From Bradyrhizobium sp. dw_78 (GTDB taxonomy: Bacteria; Pseudomonadota; Alphaproteobacteria; Rhizobiales; Xanthobacteraceae), in the NCBI RefSeq assembly GCF_018449525.1, contig NZ_JAAVUS010000013.1, positions 1 to 64,000 of the forward strand: DNA of 64,000 bases, read 5' to 3'. A program made the translations under genes and the position numbers. The first letter of the stretch is position 1. Each line of letters starts with the position of its first letter. A model generated the notes under the pieces. It saw nothing but the letters and a program-made list of their open reading frames with translations, made no database searches and was not told the DNA's origin. Below are positions 26,310 through 34,795 of this stretch, one piece after another.

Positions 26310-27080
26310 ATGAGCGCGTTCAGCCTGATCCCGGCGGATGTCAGCATCAGTGTCGTCGCTGGTATCTGCGCGATCGCGTTGTTGTCCGGCGTCGCACGCG
26401 GGTTTTCCGGTTTCGGCTCGGCGCTGATTTTCATGCCGCTGGCCAGCAGCATCGCGGCGCCGCGCCTGGTCGCCGCGCTCTTGCTGGTGATCGATTTCGT
26501 CGCCGCCGCGCCGCTTCTGCCCAATGCCTGGAAACATGCGGATCGCAAAGCAACCGCCGTGATGGTCGCCGGCGCCTTCTTCGGCGTGCCGATCGGCACT
26601 TATTTCCTGATCCGGCTCGATCCCGTGACGACGCGCTGGATCATCTCCGGATTTGTCGTCGCCCTGCTGATTCTGCTGCTGTCGGGCTGGCGCTATCGCG
26701 GCAAGGATCACCCCCTGCTTTCCATCGTCATCGGCGGCCTGTCCGGCTTTGGCAGCGGACTGGCGCAGACCGGCGGACCGCCGATCGTCGGCTACTGGCT
26801 CGGCCGGCCGATCGCCTCCAACATCGCACGCGCCAACATCCTGCTGTTCTTCGGCGCCTCGGACTCCTTTTCCGTCGTCAGCTACGCTTTCACCGGGTTG
26901 ATCACATGGGACGCGCTTCGCTTCTCATGCCTGGTCGGTCCGGCCTATGCCGTCGGTGTCTGGTTCGGCTCCAAATTATTCGGCCGCGCCAGCGAGGCGC
27001 TGTTTCGCTCGATCTGTTACGTCTTGATCGCCGCCGCGGTGATCGTCGGCCTGCCCACACTCGACCGCGTATTGCGCTGA
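26310..27080 (+). CDS. TauE/SafE (TSUP) family permease
   Basis: About 256 residues with eight or so membrane segments. Family features are ALLSGVARGFSGFGSALIFMPLA in the first repeat and the matching GGLSGFGSGLAQTGGPPIVGYWLG in the second. Members move sulfonates, sulfite or other organic anions; the substrate is unknown here. ATG at 26310 is used, but a TTG at 26298 gives four more residues and has an equally weak ribosome site. It follows pheT by 58 bp, though a functional link is unlikely. Confidence 0.87.
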   Translation: MSAFSLIPADVSISVVAGICAIALLSGVARGFSGFGSALIFMPLASSIAAPRLVAALLLVIDFVAAAPLLPNAWKHADRKATAVMVAGAFFGVPIGTYFLIRLDPVTTRWIISGFVVALLILLLSGWRYRGKDHPLLSIVIGGLSGFGSGLAQTGGPPIVGYWLGRPIASNIARANILLFFGASDSFSVVSYAFTGLITWDALRFSCLVGPAYAVGVWFGSKLFGRASEALFRSICYVLIAAAVIVGLPTLDRVLR

Positions 27081-27187
27081 TCCGCCGTGGTTGCCGGCGT
27101 GACGAAAGTCGGCTTTGCTCCATCGGTGAATACCGTTAGCTACGCGCCGCAAGAAACGACCAACGGAAAGATCAACGGGAGGACATC

Positions 27188-28132
27188 ATGATCGAACGCC
27201 GCGATATCCTGAAGCTCGCCCTCGCCGGTGCCGCTACCGCGGTCGCCGGACCGGCGCTTTCGCAGACAGCGGCGAAGCCCCGCACCAAAATCGTGTTCCT
27301 GGGCACCAAAGGCGGCCCGCGCGTCAGCGTCACGCCCTCCAATCCCGCTAACCTCGTGATGGTCAACGACACCCCGTTCGTGATCGATTGCGGCATGGGC
27401 GTCAGCCATCAGCTTGTCAGCGCCGGCGTGCCGCTTGAATCGGTGAAATATATTTTCATCAGCCATCACCATTCCGATCACAATCTCGAATACGGCAATC
27501 TCGTCTACAACGCCTGGGCAGCCGGCCTTTCGACGCCGCTCCATTCCTTCGGCCCGAACGGCCTCGAAGCGATGACCAGGACCTATTGGGAGCTGAACAA
27601 ATTCGACGTCGAGACCAGGATCGAAGACGAAGGCCGTCCCGATCCGCGACCGCTCCTGATCGCAAAGGACATCACCGAAGACGGCGTGGTGCTGCAAACG
27701 CCGGACGTCAAAGTGACGGCGTTCCGCACGCCGCACCCGCCGATCACCGATAATTTCGCCTACAAATTCGAGACGCCGGACGGCGTGATCGTGTTCTCCA
27801 GCGATACCGCCTACAATCCGAAACTCGCGGAATTCGCCAAGGGCGCCGACGTGCTGGTGCATGAGGCGCTCTACGTCCCCTGGGTCGATCGCCTGGTCAC
27901 CAGGGTCAAGAATGGCGCGACGCTGAAGAAACATCTGCTGGACAGCCATACCGCCGCCGACGATGCCGGCCGCATCGCCGACGCCGCGGGCGTCAAGGTG
28001 CTGGTGCTCAGCCATCTGGTGCCGGGCGACCTGGATGTGACCGACGAGGACTGGAGCAGCGAAGCCAAGAAGACGTTCAAGGGCCGGATCGTCGTCGCCA
28101 GGGATTTGATGGAATTGAAGCTGCCAGTGTGA
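27188..28132 (+). CDS. Secreted MBL-fold metallo-hydrolase
   Basis: 314 residues. The N-terminus MIERRDILKLALAGAATAVAGPALSQ looks like an export signal of Tat type (RRDILKLAL). The metal site motif is HHHSDHN in IFISHHHSDHNLEYGN, with later ligands in FRTPHPPITD, FSSDTAYNPK and LSHLVPGD. The overall pattern resembles arylsulfatase/RNase Z-like beta-lactamase-fold enzymes. The periplasmic substrate is unknown. GGGAGGA lies just before ATG, supporting the start. It is convergent with the amine oxidase gene. Confidence 0.88.
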   Translation: MIERRDILKLALAGAATAVAGPALSQTAAKPRTKIVFLGTKGGPRVSVTPSNPANLVMVNDTPFVIDCGMGVSHQLVSAGVPLESVKYIFISHHHSDHNLEYGNLVYNAWAAGLSTPLHSFGPNGLEAMTRTYWELNKFDVETRIEDEGRPDPRPLLIAKDITEDGVVLQTPDVKVTAFRTPHPPITDNFAYKFETPDGVIVFSSDTAYNPKLAEFAKGADVLVHEALYVPWVDRLVTRVKNGATLKKHLLDSHTAADDAGRIADAAGVKVLVLSHLVPGDLDVTDEDWSSEAKKTFKGRIVVARDLMELKLPV

Positions 28133-28149
28133 TCCTCGACTCAACCACT

Positions 28150-28189
28150 GTCATTCCGGGATGGTGCGTTAGCACCAGACCCGGAATGA
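28150..28189. repeat. Dispersed repeat, family D copy 2, between convergent genes
   Basis: CATTCCGGG and CCCGGAATG form the outer dyad, with GGTGC/GCACC inside. It matches the ends of the element at 16189-16324. Placed between the MBL hydrolase and amine oxidase stops, it can form a stable hairpin on either strand and may end transcription from both sides. Confidence 0.72.
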
Positions 28190-28263
28190 GGGCATCGGAT
28201 CAAATGCAGGGCAAGCTCCCGCTCGAAAACGCGATAGCCATCGCGCGCGATGCGGCCACGGCA

Positions 28264-29697
28264 TCAATCGATCGGCGAGAACGGCGTTGCGGTTCGGGCC
28301 GGCGCCGCAGCGCGGCGCGGCTTCGGCGTCCGCGCCTGCGGCGCTCGCACGGACGACGTATCTTTCGGCCCGCCGATTTTTTGCAGCGCTGCATCCGCAG
28401 CGCGCTCGCCGCTTTCCCAGGCGCCATCGACCGTTCCCCACAGCGTCTCATGGGTCGCTTCCCCGGCGAAGAACAGGCTGCCGACCGGCTCTTTCAAAAT
28501 CCCGCGCGACGGCTGTCCGCCGGGCGCGGCCGATGACATCGCACCGAGCACGAACGGCGCTTCGTTCCAGCGCGTGACGCTGGTCTTCCTGATCGCCGCG
28601 GCCGTCTCGCTGCCGAACAGTTTTGCCAGCCATTCCGAGGCGAACGCCACCATCGCCGCCTCGCCCTGCGCCGACAGATCGCGGCCGAACGAGCCGGCAA
28701 CATCGATCACGCATAACGACGACGATCCGATATCGGCGAACAACAGCGCCGTCCGCGTCGAATTGCTCTGCTCGATGATGACATCGTCACGCGCCAGCCC
28801 GAGCGGATTGCCCGACAGTTGCAGCGCAATGTGATCGTAGCTGCCAAGGCTCAATTTCGCCGCGGCATCGAGCTGGCGCTTGGGAAGATCTGGCGTGAAT
28901 TTGATGTTGCCGGCCGCCAGTACATTGCTCGACACCGTGATGATGGCGGCGCGCGCTGCGATCTTGCCGGCCGGCGTTTCGACCATGACATCGCGCCCGC
29001 TCCAGCTGACGCGGTTCGCCGGCGTCGACAGCGCGACGGGAACGTCTCCGCCGAGTCTTGCAACCAGCGTACCCAGGCCCTGCCGACAGGCGATCGCGAC
29101 GTTGTGGTCATGGGCGCGGGCCTTGTCGATCGCGGAAATGTCCTTCAGATCCTTGCCGGCAAAATCGGCCCCCAACACGAACTCCACCGTCCCGGCCCAG
29201 TCGCCGAGGTCTTTCGGCAGAACCGAGGCGCAGGATATATCGGCCCGGCCGCGCGCAGCGTCGTCGATGGCGCGGTTGGCGCGCACCAGGGCGGCGAGAA
29301 ATTCCTCGGTTTCACCGGCCCGCGCGTTGCGGCGGCCGATACGGATTTTCTGGCCCAGCGGCGCCGGCGAGATATCGAGACCCGCACTCCGCCCGAGCTT
29401 GATCATCGGATTGGTGTCGGAATTCTGCAACCAGCGGGCGCCGCGATCGAACGGCGCCTCGAATGTCGTGGTGTCGGTGAGGCAGCGGCCGCCGATCTGG
29501 CTCGCGGCCTCGACCACGATCACCTTGCGATTGGCGGCCTGAATCCGCCGCGCCGCCGCGATCCCGGCAGCGCCGGCGCCGATCACGACGATATCGGCTT
29601 CACGGGGAAGCGGCGCTCCCCAGGCGCGGGCGCCAAGCGCCGGTGGCATCGCCAAGGCCACGGACGCCGACAGGAAATCGCGGCGCGTCATTGTCAT
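28264..29697 (-). CDS. Tat-exported flavin monoamine oxidase-like FAD oxidoreductase
   Basis: 477 residues. A twin-arginine signal MTMTRRDFLSASVALAMPPALGARAWG is followed by the FAD dinucleotide motif VVIGAGAAGIAAARRI (36-51) and IGGRC, then FDRGARWLQ. The C-terminal FAD motif is LFFAGEATHETLWGTVDGAWESGERAA, as in amine oxidases and FAD-dependent L-amino-acid oxidases. It ends with a Pro/Arg/Ala-rich basic tail of about 35 residues. Folded with FAD in the cytoplasm and exported; substrate unknown. Confidence 0.88.
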   Translation of the reverse strand: MTMTRRDFLSASVALAMPPALGARAWGAPLPREADIVVIGAGAAGIAAARRIQAANRKVIVVEAASQIGGRCLTDTTTFEAPFDRGARWLQNSDTNPMIKLGRSAGLDISPAPLGQKIRIGRRNARAGETEEFLAALVRANRAIDDAARGRADISCASVLPKDLGDWAGTVEFVLGADFAGKDLKDISAIDKARAHDHNVAIACRQGLGTLVARLGGDVPVALSTPANRVSWSGRDVMVETPAGKIAARAAIITVSSNVLAAGNIKFTPDLPKRQLDAAAKLSLGSYDHIALQLSGNPLGLARDDVIIEQSNSTRTALLFADIGSSSLCVIDVAGSFGRDLSAQGEAAMVAFASEWLAKLFGSETAAAIRKTSVTRWNEAPFVLGAMSSAAPGGQPSRGILKEPVGSLFFAGEATHETLWGTVDGAWESGERAADAALQKIGGPKDTSSVRAPQARTPKPRRAAAPARTATPFSPID

Positions 29698-29893
29698 GTC
29701 GTGGTTTCCGAAAGGCTTGCAAATACGGGAACGTCTGGTGAATCTTGCCGCATCCCAAGGGGCTCAGCAACCATCATGGTGAATCAATCATGATTGATCT
29801 GCCAAGGGCATGAACCAAATTGCAACAGCTTTCGCCCATGATAAGGAAAGACAAAGCGGCCGGACAAGGCCGCCTGGGGGGAAAGCTGCTCTC

Positions 29894-30778
29894 ATGGGCG
29901 TCGTGCTCGATACCGTCGGCAAGTGGATCGCAAGGTACCTGCAAAAGGAATTGCCGGGCTACGAGCCGTTTACGCCAAGCGACCCCGAACATCTGCGTGG
30001 CGTTATCGAGCAGGGCGACGTCCTGCTGGTCGAAGGCAACAACCGGGTTTCCGGCATCATCAAATACCTTACCCAGTCCACCTGGTCGCATTCCGCGTTG
30101 TTCGTCGGGCCGATCGAGGGCGCGACCGAGCCCGACGGCGAACCGCATGTCCTGATCGAGGCCAATATCGGCGAGGGCGTCACCACTGCGCCGCTGTCGA
30201 AATATTTTCCCTATCACACCCGGCTCTGCCGCCCGATCGGCCTGTCGTTCGAGGACCGCAACACGGTCTGCCGCTACGCGATCAACCGGATCGGCTTCGG
30301 CTACGACACCAAGAACATCCTTGATCTGATGCGCTATCTGGTTCCGCTCCCGGTCCCGCAACGCTGGCGGCGGCGAATGATCGCGTTCGGCTCCGGCGAT
30401 CCCACCAAGATGATCTGCTCGGCGCTGATCGCGCAGGCGTTCGATGCGGTGCGCTATCCGATCCTGCCCAAGGTCACCCTTGCCGGCAGCCGTCAGGCCC
30501 GGCGCGAAATCCTCCACATCCGCGACTCGTCGCTCTACATGCCGCGCGATTTCGACATCTCGCCCTATTTCGAAATCGTCAAACCCACCATCGTGCTCGG
30601 CTTCGACTACACCGCGCTGCACTGGGCCGACAAACAAAAGCCGCTCCGGGAGGTAGCGGGCGATCTCGGCCTGTTTCCAGGACCGCTCCAGCCGCCGCCG
30701 CTCGTTCCTGAAGGGATTGACGAGGAAGCGGCGCTTCCTGGAGAAGAAATAACCTCGGTTGAAGAAGCAGCGGCTTGA
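29894..30778 (+). CDS. YiiX/YaeF-like (permuted NlpC/P60, papain-fold) hydrolase
   Basis: 294 residues. The order of catalytic parts is that of the permuted papain fold: RGVIEQGDVLLVEGNNRVSGIIKYLTQSTWSHSALF with the catalytic His first, then the nucleophile Cys in TKMICSALIAQAFD. Family members cleave amide or thioester bonds in cell wall or lipid-linked substrates. There is no signal peptide with the ATG at 29894; an upstream start at 29810 adds a basic, unconserved stretch. The C-terminus is acidic (EEAALPGEEITSVEEAAA). Function not assigned. Confidence 0.82.
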   Translation: MGVVLDTVGKWIARYLQKELPGYEPFTPSDPEHLRGVIEQGDVLLVEGNNRVSGIIKYLTQSTWSHSALFVGPIEGATEPDGEPHVLIEANIGEGVTTAPLSKYFPYHTRLCRPIGLSFEDRNTVCRYAINRIGFGYDTKNILDLMRYLVPLPVPQRWRRRMIAFGSGDPTKMICSALIAQAFDAVRYPILPKVTLAGSRQARREILHIRDSSLYMPRDFDISPYFEIVKPTIVLGFDYTALHWADKQKPLREVAGDLGLFPGPLQPPPLVPEGIDEEAALPGEEITSVEEAAA

Positions 30779-30802
30779 AAGCTGGCCGGATGCCAGGCGG
30801 AC

Positions 30803-31675
30803 TTACGGCTTGTCAGCCGGCGCCGCGCCGTCATCGGTCCATTCCGGCGGCAAGCCGACATGCTCAGCAACCATGCCGGCCACGCCTGGCGCCTTTCCGA
30901 ATGCTGAACAGGCGGCATATTTCGGCTTTCCGCCGAGCGACGATCCGATCTTCTGCAACGATGGCAATGCCGGCATCTTTCCGAACGGCGTGCTACCGGT
31001 CACCAGTAACCGGCTAAAATCACCGCCAAACGCCGTCGCAAGGTCATAGGCATCACCCGATGTCGAAACCCTTGGAGAACTCGTGAATGAATCGGCGCCG
31101 CGCGCCCAGATCATGGCGGCTTGCTGGTGGCCGGCCCTGTCAAGGGCTTCCGCCTCGAGGGAAAGACTTCCCAATCCGATCGGAAGGCGCGGCACCGGAA
31201 CAGGCGCGCCAAGGCTGAGAGCCGCGGGCACGATTGAAATAACTTTCGATGCGCCTGCCGCCACTTCGTTCGTAGCTGCGGCATCCGTGATGACGGCGTG
31301 AACCGTCAGATCGGCCGGCTCGCCGCTGCCCACCACTTCGAACCGGTCGCTCAGACTGGCGCACAACGACCGGTCAACCGCATTCGCTACCAGTACACGC
31401 TCTTTCGCGGGAATCGGAGACGACACAGCCTCCGGAAACGCCGTCGGTATAATCCTCACCGATCTTGCCGCAAGAACATAATCATGGTCGACACGGATAA
31501 GCGACTTGGTCAACGCGCCGTTCGAGGACTCCATATTATCGTAGGAAGTGAGCGACCCCGTCCGGGTCATCGGCGCGCTCGCGCAACCTGACAGCGCCAC
31601 CGCCGCTGTCAGTTGCGCGGTAAAAAACAGCAGCTTTGGCAGCGATGGTTTTACCAACTTGTCTGTTCCGGTCAC
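30803..31675 (-). CDS. DUF3313 family lipoprotein
   Basis: About 290 residues from a GTG at 31675. The lipobox LSGC places the lipidated cysteine at C31 after a hydrophobic signal (LLFFTAQLTAAVA). DUF3313 features follow: SYDNMESSNG, RVDHDYVLAARSVRIIPTAF and SLCASLSDRFEVV. Thus an outer- or inner-membrane lipoprotein of unknown function. The start is uncertain because no strong ribosome site is seen and the frame continues upstream. Divergent from the two-component system, 126 bp away. Confidence 0.8.
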   Translation of the reverse strand: MTGTDKLVKPSLPKLLFFTAQLTAAVALSGCASAPMTRTGSLTSYDNMESSNGALTKSLIRVDHDYVLAARSVRIIPTAFPEAVSSPIPAKERVLVANAVDRSLCASLSDRFEVVGSGEPADLTVHAVITDAAATNEVAAGASKVISIVPAALSLGAPVPVPRLPIGLGSLSLEAEALDRAGHQQAAMIWARGADSFTSSPRVSTSGDAYDLATAFGGDFSRLLVTGSTPFGKMPALPSLQKIGSSLGGKPKYAACSAFGKAPGVAGMVAEHVGLPPEWTDDGAAPADKP

Positions 31676-31801
31676 GCAATTTTTTCGATGAACAACGTCA
31701 TGACCGTCCTTGCCCGGCAGCGCAATGGCGGGGCGCGGCCTTAATAAAACTTTACATTTACGGCTATGATCTCGAACGCCATTTGCCTTTAAATTCGCCA
31801 A

Positions 31802-32563
31802 ATGCTCGGCTTAACGGAATCCATGGGTCTTCTGCCTCTTGTTCCGCTGCGCGCAAAAGCGCGCATCCTGTGCGTCGAAGACGATGCAGAGATTGCCCGC
31901 ATGTTGACCGAGGTGCTCAAGGAGAGCGGATTTGAGCCGTTCTTTGTCGGCTCGGCAAAAGAGATGGATGCGGTGCTAGACCAGCACCGCATCGACTTCG
32001 TTCTGCTTGACCTCATGCTGCCGGACGAGGATGGTTTCAGCATCTGCCGCCGGCTCCGGGCGCATTCATCGATTCCGATCGTGATGGTCACAGCGCGGGG
32101 CGAGGACATCGACCGCATTGTCGGCCTGGAGATGGGCGCCGATGACTATGTTACAAAACCCTTCAATTCACGCGAGCTTGTCGCCCGGATACGCACCGTC
32201 CTGCGTCGCACTGAAACTGCGCCGGGACTGACGCGACTGCGCGAGCGGAAACTTTGCTTTGCCGGATGGCAGATTGATCCCACGCCGCGCGAACTTCACG
32301 ATCCCGATGGCATCAGGATTGCCCTGACCAGCGTCGAATTCGATCTGCTGCTTGTCTTCTGCCGCAACCCGGGACAAATCCTGACGCGAGAGCAGTTGAT
32401 CGAACTGACCCACGGGCGTTTGGCCGGTCCCGTCGAACGAAGCATCGACGTCCATATCAGCCGCATCCGACAGAAGATCGAGGCTGATCCACGTGATCCG
32501 TCCATTATCAAGACCGTCCGTCTGGGAGGATATGTCTTTACGCCCGATGTGGTGCAGGCGTGA
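31802..32563 (+). CDS. OmpR-family response regulator
   Basis: 253 residues. The receiver domain starts at about residue 20 (ARILCVEDDAE), with phospho-acceptor D70 in LLDLMLPDEDG and K119 in YVTKPF. The OmpR/PhoB-type winged helix lies at about 150-248, with LTSVEFDLLLVF, REQLIELTHGR and VERSIDVHISRIRQKIE. The ATG at 31802 or one seven codons on (MGLLPL) is possible. It overlaps the kinase start by 4 bp (GTGA), so the pair is translationally coupled. Confidence 0.93.
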   Translation: MLGLTESMGLLPLVPLRAKARILCVEDDAEIARMLTEVLKESGFEPFFVGSAKEMDAVLDQHRIDFVLLDLMLPDEDGFSICRRLRAHSSIPIVMVTARGEDIDRIVGLEMGADDYVTKPFNSRELVARIRTVLRRTETAPGLTRLRERKLCFAGWQIDPTPRELHDPDGIRIALTSVEFDLLLVFCRNPGQILTREQLIELTHGRLAGPVERSIDVHISRIRQKIEADPRDPSIIKTVRLGGYVFTPDVVQA

Positions 32564-33906
32564 CGAAAGCGTTGAAACGCCTGATCCCGCGTAGCCTGAC
32601 CGGGCAGGTCACGGGTATCGTCGCCGTCTCGGTGATACTCGGCATGATATTCACCTTGGCCGTCGTCGTTTTCTTTTTCGATGTGACCTTTCCCGGACGA
32701 AGCTCAAGCTCCGCAGCGTTTCGCATTTCCGACATCACCAGGCTCGTTCGCGCGGCAGCGACTCCCGATGAAGCAGACACCGTTATCGCAAACGCACGCA
32801 ATATCGGCTTTGAGGTCAGCCGCGTCGCAATATCCAGTCTCGCGCCCTTGCCGGGCCGCGTCGGCATGCCGGTGTCATCCTCGCTCGTGATCCGAAGATT
32901 GAATGCGGAGCCGGGGATCGAAGTCCTAAACAGGCTTCGAACGCCTTCCGGTTCACGATATCAGCTCATCGTGAGGCTCGATGAACGGCAGGCTCTCGTG
33001 TTCGAACCGACGGAGGGAATCAGTCTGTGGCGTCACCTGTTGACACCGACCACCCTCGTGTTGGCGATCATCATGATCTTCGCGCTGCTGCTTTCGATAT
33101 ACGCGATCCGTTGGATCATCGCACCGCTAGCCGCCGTCGCCAAGGCGGCGCATTCATTCGGCCGCTTGCCGCAGGACGATCAGGACGTCAGTCTCAAGGG
33201 CCCGCGCGAAATCAGGCAGGTGGCGGATGCCATCAACGGGATGCGGACGCGCATCCGTGCGCTGCTCGACGATCGTGGCCGCATGCTTGCGGCGATCAGC
33301 CACGATCTGAGGACGCCGCTCACCCGCCTGAGGCTGCGTGCCGAGCGCGTTGGCGACGCCGGCCTGAGTGGCGCGATGCTCGGCGACATCGCCCAGATCA
33401 GCCGCATGCTGGACGAGACGCTGGACTATCTGCGCGATGACGCAAAGGCCGAAACGATGTCCAAGGTAGACCTGCCGAGCCTGCTGCAGACGATTTGCTC
33501 CGACTTCGCGGATATCGGACATTCCGTCTCCTATCGGGGACCGGCCCGGCTGACCTGGGTCTGCCAGCCGAAGGCCCTGACGCGCGCGCTCACCAACATC
33601 GTCGAGAATGGCCTGAAGCACGGCCACACCGTCATCGCGGGAATCGGCATCGACCAGAAAGGATCGGCCGAAATCGAAATCTCCGACGACGGACCAGGGA
33701 TTCCCGAGCCATTGCGCGACCGGGTATTCGAGCCCTTCTTCAAGGCGGACCATGCGCGCAGCGATGGCGGCTTCGGCCTCGGACTTTCAATCGCCAGCGA
33801 TATCGTCAAAAGACATGGCGGCGATATCGCCCTCGTCGATCGCGCGCCGCGTGGCCTCATCGTGCGGATCACGCTGCCGGAAGAAATAGCACTCGGAGCC
33901 GCCTGA
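32560..33906 (+). CDS. EnvZ-like sensor histidine kinase
   Basis: 448 residues from a GTG overlapping the regulator stop. A first membrane helix (about 14-40) is followed by a periplasmic domain of about 115 residues, a second helix (164-184) and a HAMP domain. The HisKA domain has phospho-acceptor H248 in AAISHDLRTPLTRLR, and the HATPase domain has IVENGLKHG, DDGPGIPEPLRDRVFEPFFKAD and GGFGLGLSIA. This architecture matches EnvZ-type kinases that sense envelope signals. The signal is unknown. Confidence 0.93.
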   Translation: MTKALKRLIPRSLTGQVTGIVAVSVILGMIFTLAVVVFFFDVTFPGRSSSSAAFRISDITRLVRAAATPDEADTVIANARNIGFEVSRVAISSLAPLPGRVGMPVSSSLVIRRLNAEPGIEVLNRLRTPSGSRYQLIVRLDERQALVFEPTEGISLWRHLLTPTTLVLAIIMIFALLLSIYAIRWIIAPLAAVAKAAHSFGRLPQDDQDVSLKGPREIRQVADAINGMRTRIRALLDDRGRMLAAISHDLRTPLTRLRLRAERVGDAGLSGAMLGDIAQISRMLDETLDYLRDDAKAETMSKVDLPSLLQTICSDFADIGHSVSYRGPARLTWVCQPKALTRALTNIVENGLKHGHTVIAGIGIDQKGSAEIEISDDGPGIPEPLRDRVFEPFFKADHARSDGGFGLGLSIASDIVKRHGGDIALVDRAPRGLIVRITLPEEIALGAA

Positions 33907-34015
33907 GGCGGCGGGCGTCGAAGGAACGGCCCGTGATCGTTCCCGCCACCCGGCCTTGCCGAAACCGGCTTGTATCTCTACCTCTGCGAGGACCGTTCCG
34001 GAGGAACCGACGACG

Positions 34016-34768
34016 ATGATAGATGCTGCCGCCAGGGCGCTCTCGCAAATCCTGTCGCCGCCGATGCGTTCGATCCTGTGGCGATCGATCGGGCTGGCGC
34101 TAACCTTGATCGTGGTGCTGGCGATCGGGCTGCAGCGGCTGTTGAGCTGGTTCGCGACATCGGGCGAAGGCTGGGCGGAGGCGATGCTGGGCCCGGGCTC
34201 CCACACCCCGCTCAATATCGTTTCATGGATCGTCTCGATTGCCGCCGGCCTCGGTATCGTATTCGGGGCGGTGTTCCTGATGCCGGCGATCACCTCGCTG
34301 GTGGCAAGCATCTTCGTCGACGAGGTCGCCGATCATGTCGAGCGCGAACACTATCCGGCCGAGCGGCCGGGAACGGCGCTGCCGTTCAGCGTCGCCATGA
34401 TCGAAGGCATCAAGGCCGCGCTGCTGACGATCCTGGTCTATCTGATCGCACTGCCATTCGTGTTCATTGCGGGGGCCGGCGTCATCGTATTCTTCATCGC
34501 GACCGCATGGCTGCTCGGCCGGGAATATTTCGAACTCGCCGCCATGCGATTCCGCTCGCCTGAGGAAGCCAAGGCGATGCGGCGGCAAAATGCCGGGATC
34601 ATCTTCACCGCCGGACTGGTGATCGCGGCGTTCGTGTCGATCCCGATCGTCAACCTGGCCACGCCGCTGTTCGGCATGGCGTTCATGGTTCACATGCATA
34701 AGCGACTCTCCGGCTCGCGGCCGGAACTGATCGAGCCGGCACGCAAGACCGGCCTGCCGGCAGCATAG
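34016..34768 (+). CDS. EI24 domain (CysZ-like) membrane protein
   Basis: 250 residues with four or more hydrophobic segments (for example IGLALTLIVVLAIGL, IVSIAAGLGIVFGAVFLMPAI, LLTILVYLIALPFVFIAGAGVIVFFIATAW). The segment ADHVEREHYP and the late FELAAMRFRSPEEAKAMRR stretch are typical of the EI24/CysZ family. CysZ is a sulfate permease in enterics; the role here is unproven. ATG at 34016 has GGAGGAAC upstream. Confidence 0.85.
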   Translation: MIDAAARALSQILSPPMRSILWRSIGLALTLIVVLAIGLQRLLSWFATSGEGWAEAMLGPGSHTPLNIVSWIVSIAAGLGIVFGAVFLMPAITSLVASIFVDEVADHVEREHYPAERPGTALPFSVAMIEGIKAALLTILVYLIALPFVFIAGAGVIVFFIATAWLLGREYFELAAMRFRSPEEAKAMRRQNAGIIFTAGLVIAAFVSIPIVNLATPLFGMAFMVHMHKRLSGSRPELIEPARKTGLPAA

Positions 34769-34795
34769 CGCCGCTTCACCAGCACCATTCCGCGA

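Noticed and set aside
23777..26599. Very long open frame antisense to pheT
   Set aside because: It mirrors pheT codon structure at high GC; no family motifs, and composition (His/Arg/Asp/Gly-rich) is that of an antisense shadow.
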